Positions 59,348 to 64,000 of a DNA stretch of 64,000 nt are shown here, one piece after another (the stretch's first letter is position 1; every line of letters begins with the position of its first letter). The notes beneath the pieces were generated by a model. It made no database searches and had not been told where the DNA came from. It was given only the letters and a program-made list of their open reading frames with translations. The DNA is from Gelatoporia subvermispora B. Its lineage: Eukaryota > Basidiomycota > Agaricomycetes > Polyporales > Gelatoporiaceae. The position numbers were made by a program, and so were the translations under genes. The stretch covers positions 862,299 to 926,298 of the forward strand of contig KB445806.1 of the NCBI GenBank assembly GCA_000320605.2, given 5' to 3'.

Positions 59348-60780
59348 AGTGAGTGGACCGGTCTTGTGGGACAGCAAGTAAACTCCAGAACGAAAACAGA
59401 GTCAAAGAACTCGAAGCTGTCTCAAAGACGTGGTGGGGCGGCAGGTCACGCGAAGTGGTACAAAATGCGAGGCCGCCTGCGCCTGTTCGTCAAACGGTCT
59501 GGCCACGCAGACGAAAAGGACCCGGCCCAAGAAATAGTACACAAGCAGCAGGGATGAAGAGGATCCCTAAAAATGGGACGAGCGCAGCTTCGAGGAAAGC
59601 CAGATATCGGCGTGGGTTATGAGCCAATGACAACCGTGGCAGTACCATCATGACAGGTGATCCCGGGTCATGTCGCTGCGCGACCCATCTGCAGAAAATA
59701 AGCGGAGATGTATATCATTTTCTTTCACAGAACTGGCAGAACGGTGGACGAAGGATGTACTGGTGCTTCTCTGCGGGTCGGCTTGGATGTCTCTGTCGGG
59801 TATGGTGGCACTACCGGATTTGTCCGTGACCCGCGTCTGTGCGCTCGCGACGACATGCCGAGTCGACAACACCCTTGTCCATTTTGATCTGGGCCTGTGA
59901 ACTATCACACTCCGGTAGGCTCTGATGTCAATTACTGTGACGCTTAGATCGAAACTTTCCGCAGGAGTGCCTTGCATCATGGAGGGAACCTGACTTCCCG
60001 GGTGTGGCGCTCCCGAGAACGGGCTTCAGCGCGATATGGTCATTCCAAACCTGAGTTGGTCTGCCGAAAACTACACATTAGGTTTTAGGTGTACTACGGC
60101 AAATGTGTGACGGCGTGAATCGAAGTATGAGAATGATCGGTGTGAAGACGCTGCGAATATGATGGCTGACGTGCGCAGTAAGACCTGTCGTTGGGACCGT
60201 TGAGAACCAACTTCCCGTCGACCGATCAAATCAACAAGTTGCATCCACTCTACGTTATACGAATGAGCTCGGCCGTGTGCACGTTACGACGCAGATTCAT
60301 AATGTCCGATGATTCCGACCGATGGTCGACCCCGCAGAGTTGCTATGATTCCTTCTTCGGGACAGTGGCAGACATACCCGCTCGACCACGAAAAATTCTT
60401 CCGCCACTCCGGGTACATTCTCGCGGATCAAATGTTGGATCAAGGACTTCTGCCTCAATTTCTGGCTGACATCGTCGACAAGAGCACTCCAAAATCCACA
60501 AATAGAGTTGCGGGTACCGAAATAACTGTCGTTACAACACGTTCCGAATGGATTCCGCACCGTGCAGCCGAGATATACGGTAGGTTTGCAGAAGGTAGGT
60601 TTGCAGAAGGCTAGATCGGTAATCCCTACACTGAGTCAATAGATTCATTATACTGCTACACTATGGCCTATATCGGTCTCACTGGTACTTCTATCTGGTC
60701 TACACGGTCTTCGACGTTCCGCAGGTGACGGCTCCTTGCAACCCAATAGCATTGACATTGACGTCGTCCCCGCAAACAAG
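59348..60780. other. Gene-poor interval with two unassigned ORFs
   Basis: Upstream of the receptor gene and downstream of rad30. It contains a minus-strand ORF 59490-59651 (53 residues, one hydrophobic segment LVPFLGILFIPAACVLF) and a plus-strand ORF 60309-60614 (101 residues, includes KFFRHSGYILADQMLDQGLL). Neither matches a family I recognise. Confidence 0.35.
60579..60608. repeat. 15-nt tandem duplication
   Basis: Two perfect copies of GGTAGGTTTGCAGAA in direct contact, at the 3' end of an unassigned ORF, where they would encode GRFAE twice. Confidence 0.8.
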
Positions 60781-63356
60781 CTAAGTCTTCGTGAAGAAAC
60801 TCGCAATCCCCTCTTTCGCTCTCTTTTTGTTAGCGGGTGGCGCGTCCGATGGCCGTATCTTGCGCTGTGGCGACGCACCATCGCTCTCTCTTGCCAAATC
60901 TTGTGCGAAATGAAAGTCATCATGCTCCACGCGCAGCCTTGCCAAGGCTTCCTGCCGGATCGCGTTGCCAGCGCTTGCGTCAGCGTCTGCCAGTGTAACG
61001 CGCTTGCCGCACCGGTCGCACACGAATGTCTCGCTTTCCGACGTCGTTGCCGTTTGGAGATCAATGACGCTTTTCGATCTTCGCGTAGAAGAGGATCCCT
61101 GTGGGACTTCGAGCGACTCGCTCCTCTCTCGTGCTCCTCGCTTGCGCTTCAAGCCAGATGGTGGTGCACTACTTAAGGAGCCTCCGCTGACCGGTGGCCG
61201 TGCTTTGAGGAAGCCCTCTATGTTACGCTGCCCAGCTTCCGAGAGCTCGATGCCTGTGAACGACAGCTGGACGTTTGTGATCTTGATAGGAGCTGTTCTG
61301 CTGCTGTCAGTGCCGACCAGCTCCTTCCACAGCTTGTCCCCCGCTGCTGCAATCACATCTACTGTGACGTTCCTTGTGAATGGGAAGGCAGCTTGCTTCG
61401 ATCGAAAGGAATCGTAGCCTGCGCATGATCTCTGATGGTGAAGACAATATTGTGCGAATATCACTGGAACATACCCTGTCTCACGTGTAGGACAATCGTC
61501 TTCGGCCAGAGTGTCGGTATGTTCTCCCGTGCCTCATTCAGACGTAGAGCCAGCTCTGCTGCGAGTACTCTGATCCAATGGTGACCCTGGCTAGGTTTGG
61601 TGACTGGGTTCAGAAGATTCTTTGACGCGAGCATGCTCTTGTTGACAGCCGATTTCTCTTTCACTAAAGGATAACACACCAGAATTCAGTCTATTCCAGC
61701 GCAACTGGCCTCATAGGAGACTCACCTTCAGAGCGATCAACACCACTATGATGTACAATTAGTCACTGCACGTGGCATAGGCCTGCGAAACATACCGTAG
61801 GATCTCATATACCCAGATTGAATCCTCTCCAAACTTGCGTTGCATCTCGTCTGAAATCCATATCAAATATGTTATATAAGATGACCGTTTTGATTGAACC
61901 AACCCAGACTGATGGTCCTTTGATCACAGTCCAAACTGAGCTTGGCGTATTCCCTCAAAAGATAAAGGTGGGCGCACAGGAGATCCCCCACGGTAGACAC
62001 ATCGTACTCCTGCGCCAGTGCTTTCCCCAATTTTCCGCCTAGGAAGCGTATCTACACAAGTGCGCATTTCGGTTGTGATCGAAATCAGTCAAGGTGAAAA
62101 TTGTTAGTACCTTCTGGAAAGGCATTGGCCTCAGATAATTCGGGATGGCGGCATCGCGCAATATACTCTAGAAATGAAGGTGTCAATAGGGTCCGTGTGT
62201 TATCGTTTCTGCAAGCACACCTGGTTGTTTGGTTTCTTGTAAGAAGCCGTAAGCTAGCGCCGGACCAGGTCAGAACTCCTTGTCTATGGTGGATGGGAAC
62301 CTCTTCGTTTCACCTTGGCCAAGAATTTGTTTCGCGCGATTCCCTAATGTGATGGTACTCAGTCAGGCGTGCGACATTTTCACGCGTTGAACTTACAGCA
62401 GAAAGCGAATAACCCAGCTTTGTGTAAATCTCGTGTCTGATAGTCATCATATACTCCGCCGCAATCGACAAAGCGACATCGTGCCATGTCGTGGATGTGT
62501 CATCTTCAGATACACCATCATGGTCGTCAGGCGTTGTATTTGGCTGCACAGTCGTCGAATCTTGGGGGTCATGAACTTCCGCCGGTGACAGTGGGATAAC
62601 AGTTCCTCGGTTGTCCCAACAGATAGGGGGTGGTGGCGGTAGAGGGCTATCGGCGCCTTGAGGCGCATCTGCGGGTACCTTGGCCAGATACGGATATCTC
62701 TTCAGGATTTCCTCTCGTACTGGACGAGTAAAGTCGATGAAAGCTTCGTCAATAGACGCCTTCTCTGTAGGAAGAATGATCAGTCATTCAATCCCGGCCA
62801 CGCCTCGGACGCGTTGAAACATATTCACCGATCTCCGCGGTCGGCATGCCATCCTTGAACATTTGTATGATCTTCATACTCTCTCGCCTATAGTGGTCCA
62901 GGGACACCTGGTGGACACTAAACGTTGAGCAAATGATTCATTCATGGGGATGTCACCGGACGCGAGGAAACGCACCTTGTGTGTGTGAGTGTCAGGATTC
63001 TCCCAATATCCCGGCTCTTTCTCTCCTTCCTTGTATGTCGCCACATGCACGACCACGAGTTCCGGGCACTTGCGCTTCGCTTCGGTGATCTTCTCCATCC
63101 GTGTGATGCCATATGTGCGTGCAGGGTAGTTGACTGCTATCAGCGAGTCCCATTGCTGCACGACCAGTGGAAGTTTCGGGTCAAGGTCAAGGCGAACCTG
63201 TTCGCACGCAGCATAGAACGCGTCACTATCACATAACGCGACGACTCGAAGTGGATCCTTGACCCCGAGATTGTGCGACAGGAGATGGCGGTAGGTGATG
63301 ACTCGGCTGATGTCTTCAAAATCGGTGTCAGTAGCCTTAGCTTTTCCCTTCCACAT
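60781..63356 (-). CDS. rad30: DNA polymerase eta (Rad30), Y-family translesion polymerase
   Basis: Polymerase that copies past UV cyclobutane dimers in the nucleus. Catalytic motifs: LCDSDAFYAACEQV (first Asp and the aromatic pair with the steric gate), WDSLIAVNYPARTYGITRM (finger residues) and SIDEAFIDFT (paired acidic residues). After an acidic insert come GIARNKFLAK joined to LTASYKKPNNQ, then IPNYLRPMPFQK, the thumb/HhH region FLGGKLGKAL, and the little finger near 61300-61660. The C-terminus has a UBZ zinc finger (FVCDRCGKRV, then VEHDDFHFAQD) for binding ubiquitinated PCNA. The last residues KEGIASFFTKT form a PIP-like motif. About nine short introns. Start MWKGKAKATDTDFED; a 5' UTR intron upstream is possible. 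Confidence 0.93.
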
Positions 63357-64000
63357 CGTCTGGTACTGCTTCTAGAGAAGACGAGAGCTTGTACAAAGGT
63401 GCGATGGCTGGTGGCTGCGAACCGGTCAACCTGTCGAGCGCGACGCTCATCCGTCCGGGGCGCGTGATCTGAGCGCGTTTTGAAGCACCACGTTCCAAGC
63501 GGACATTCTTATGTCAGCTTGGTTTACATACAGACACGACATTCACCCTGTGACCGATATCACGCCCTCACGTGAACCATCACGTGTGTGTGACGCGTTA
63601 CCCCACATGCACGTGCAACGTCAGTTTCCGTTCCATGCGGACATTCTTATTGTTCCTCTATTTCTATGTTTTTCTATGTGTTTTGTTCCTCTGCTCACAT
63701 TTTCTACTGATTCCTGTTCGCTGTTCCCTCGCGGCCTGTTGATCTTGTTTCTTTTTCTTGGTATTGTGCTTGTTACTTGTTATGTGATCTGTTCCTGTTG
63801 GTAGGTTTCATGTTAGGTTGTCGCGTCCGCTAGGATTTTGCAGCACTAGCAATTCGAAGCGGATTGCCCTGGAAGCGGTTTTTGCCTTGGGTCGGTTCAT
63901 CAGTTCAGCTCAACCCGCAGGCTGTTGCATAGAAGTAGGCAGTAGTTAACGTTTCGTATGTACGCAGGATATTTACGACACAATATATCTTGCTCGTTTG
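63357..64000. other. Intergenic to the right edge
   Basis: Upstream of rad30. From about 63640 to 63780 the plus strand is rich in T and C (pyrimidine tracts). No coding motif seen; it may hold the promoter of a gene beyond the window. Confidence 0.45.

Overview
This window is nuclear DNA of a filamentous basidiomycete, most likely an Agaricomycete. The genes are closely packed on both strands and are cut by many short introns of about 50-60 nt. The protein set fits a wood- or litter-associated mushroom-forming fungus: a secreted bicupin oxalate decarboxylase, a heme-thiolate peroxidase, a DUF6535 membrane protein, a basidiomycete-type seven-helix receptor and BTB proteins. I see no tRNA, rRNA, CRISPR, phage or virus signal. 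Placement below Agaricomycetes is not possible from the sequence alone.

Layout, left to right. 1-6.8 kb: a Rom2-like RhoGEF (cut by the left edge) and the ataxin-2 homologue Pbp1, both on the minus strand. 6.8-9.8 kb: gene-poor, with one imperfect inverted repeat. 9.85-11.2 kb: an intronless heme-thiolate peroxidase. 12.5-20.8 kb: a Bub1/Mad3-type checkpoint kinase head to head with Rmi1, then the spliceosomal J-protein Spf31/DNAJC8 and the copper chaperone Cox11. 21-27.1 kb: oxalate decarboxylase, ATP synthase subunit g and the TORC2 effector Slm1. 27.6-33.4 kb: a DUF6535 protein and the ribosome-export AAA-ATPase Rix7. 34-37 kb: a tandem pair of isoprenylcysteine methyltransferase-like genes. 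37.9-43.6 kb: Dpb11/Cut5, mitochondrial uL30 and a BTB protein. 43.6-46.9 kb: a gene-poor accessory patch with two decayed gene fragments, a cluster of nested perfect inverted repeats and a 732-bp element with 25-bp terminal inverted repeats flanked by TA. 46.9-64 kb: a diverged Prp43-like DEAH helicase, a Ser/Thr-rich single-pass membrane protein, a CIA30-family complex I assembly factor, Ras1, a seven-helix receptor and DNA polymerase eta.

Most genes are single-copy housekeeping functions. Several group by theme: genome maintenance (bub1, rmi1, dpb11, rad30), mitochondrial assembly (cox11, atp20, uL30m, CIA30) and signalling at the membrane (RhoGEF, Slm1, Ras1 with the ICMT-like methyltransferases, the receptor). 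I read the grouping as probably coincidental, although the bub1-rmi1 pair shares one 385-bp divergent promoter region.

I found no clear new multi-gene system. The best second-look items are the inverted-repeat cluster beside the TA-flanked element at 45-46 kb, a 21-nt microexon carrying the conserved Cys motif of the receptor, three introns that appear to use GC donors, a kinase-type Bub1 that also carries a KEN box, a Prp43-like helicase with altered motif VI, and a 416-nt repeat-rich intron in ras1. Exon joins were worked out by eye from splice signals and conserved protein sequence; gene ends are more reliable than every internal join.
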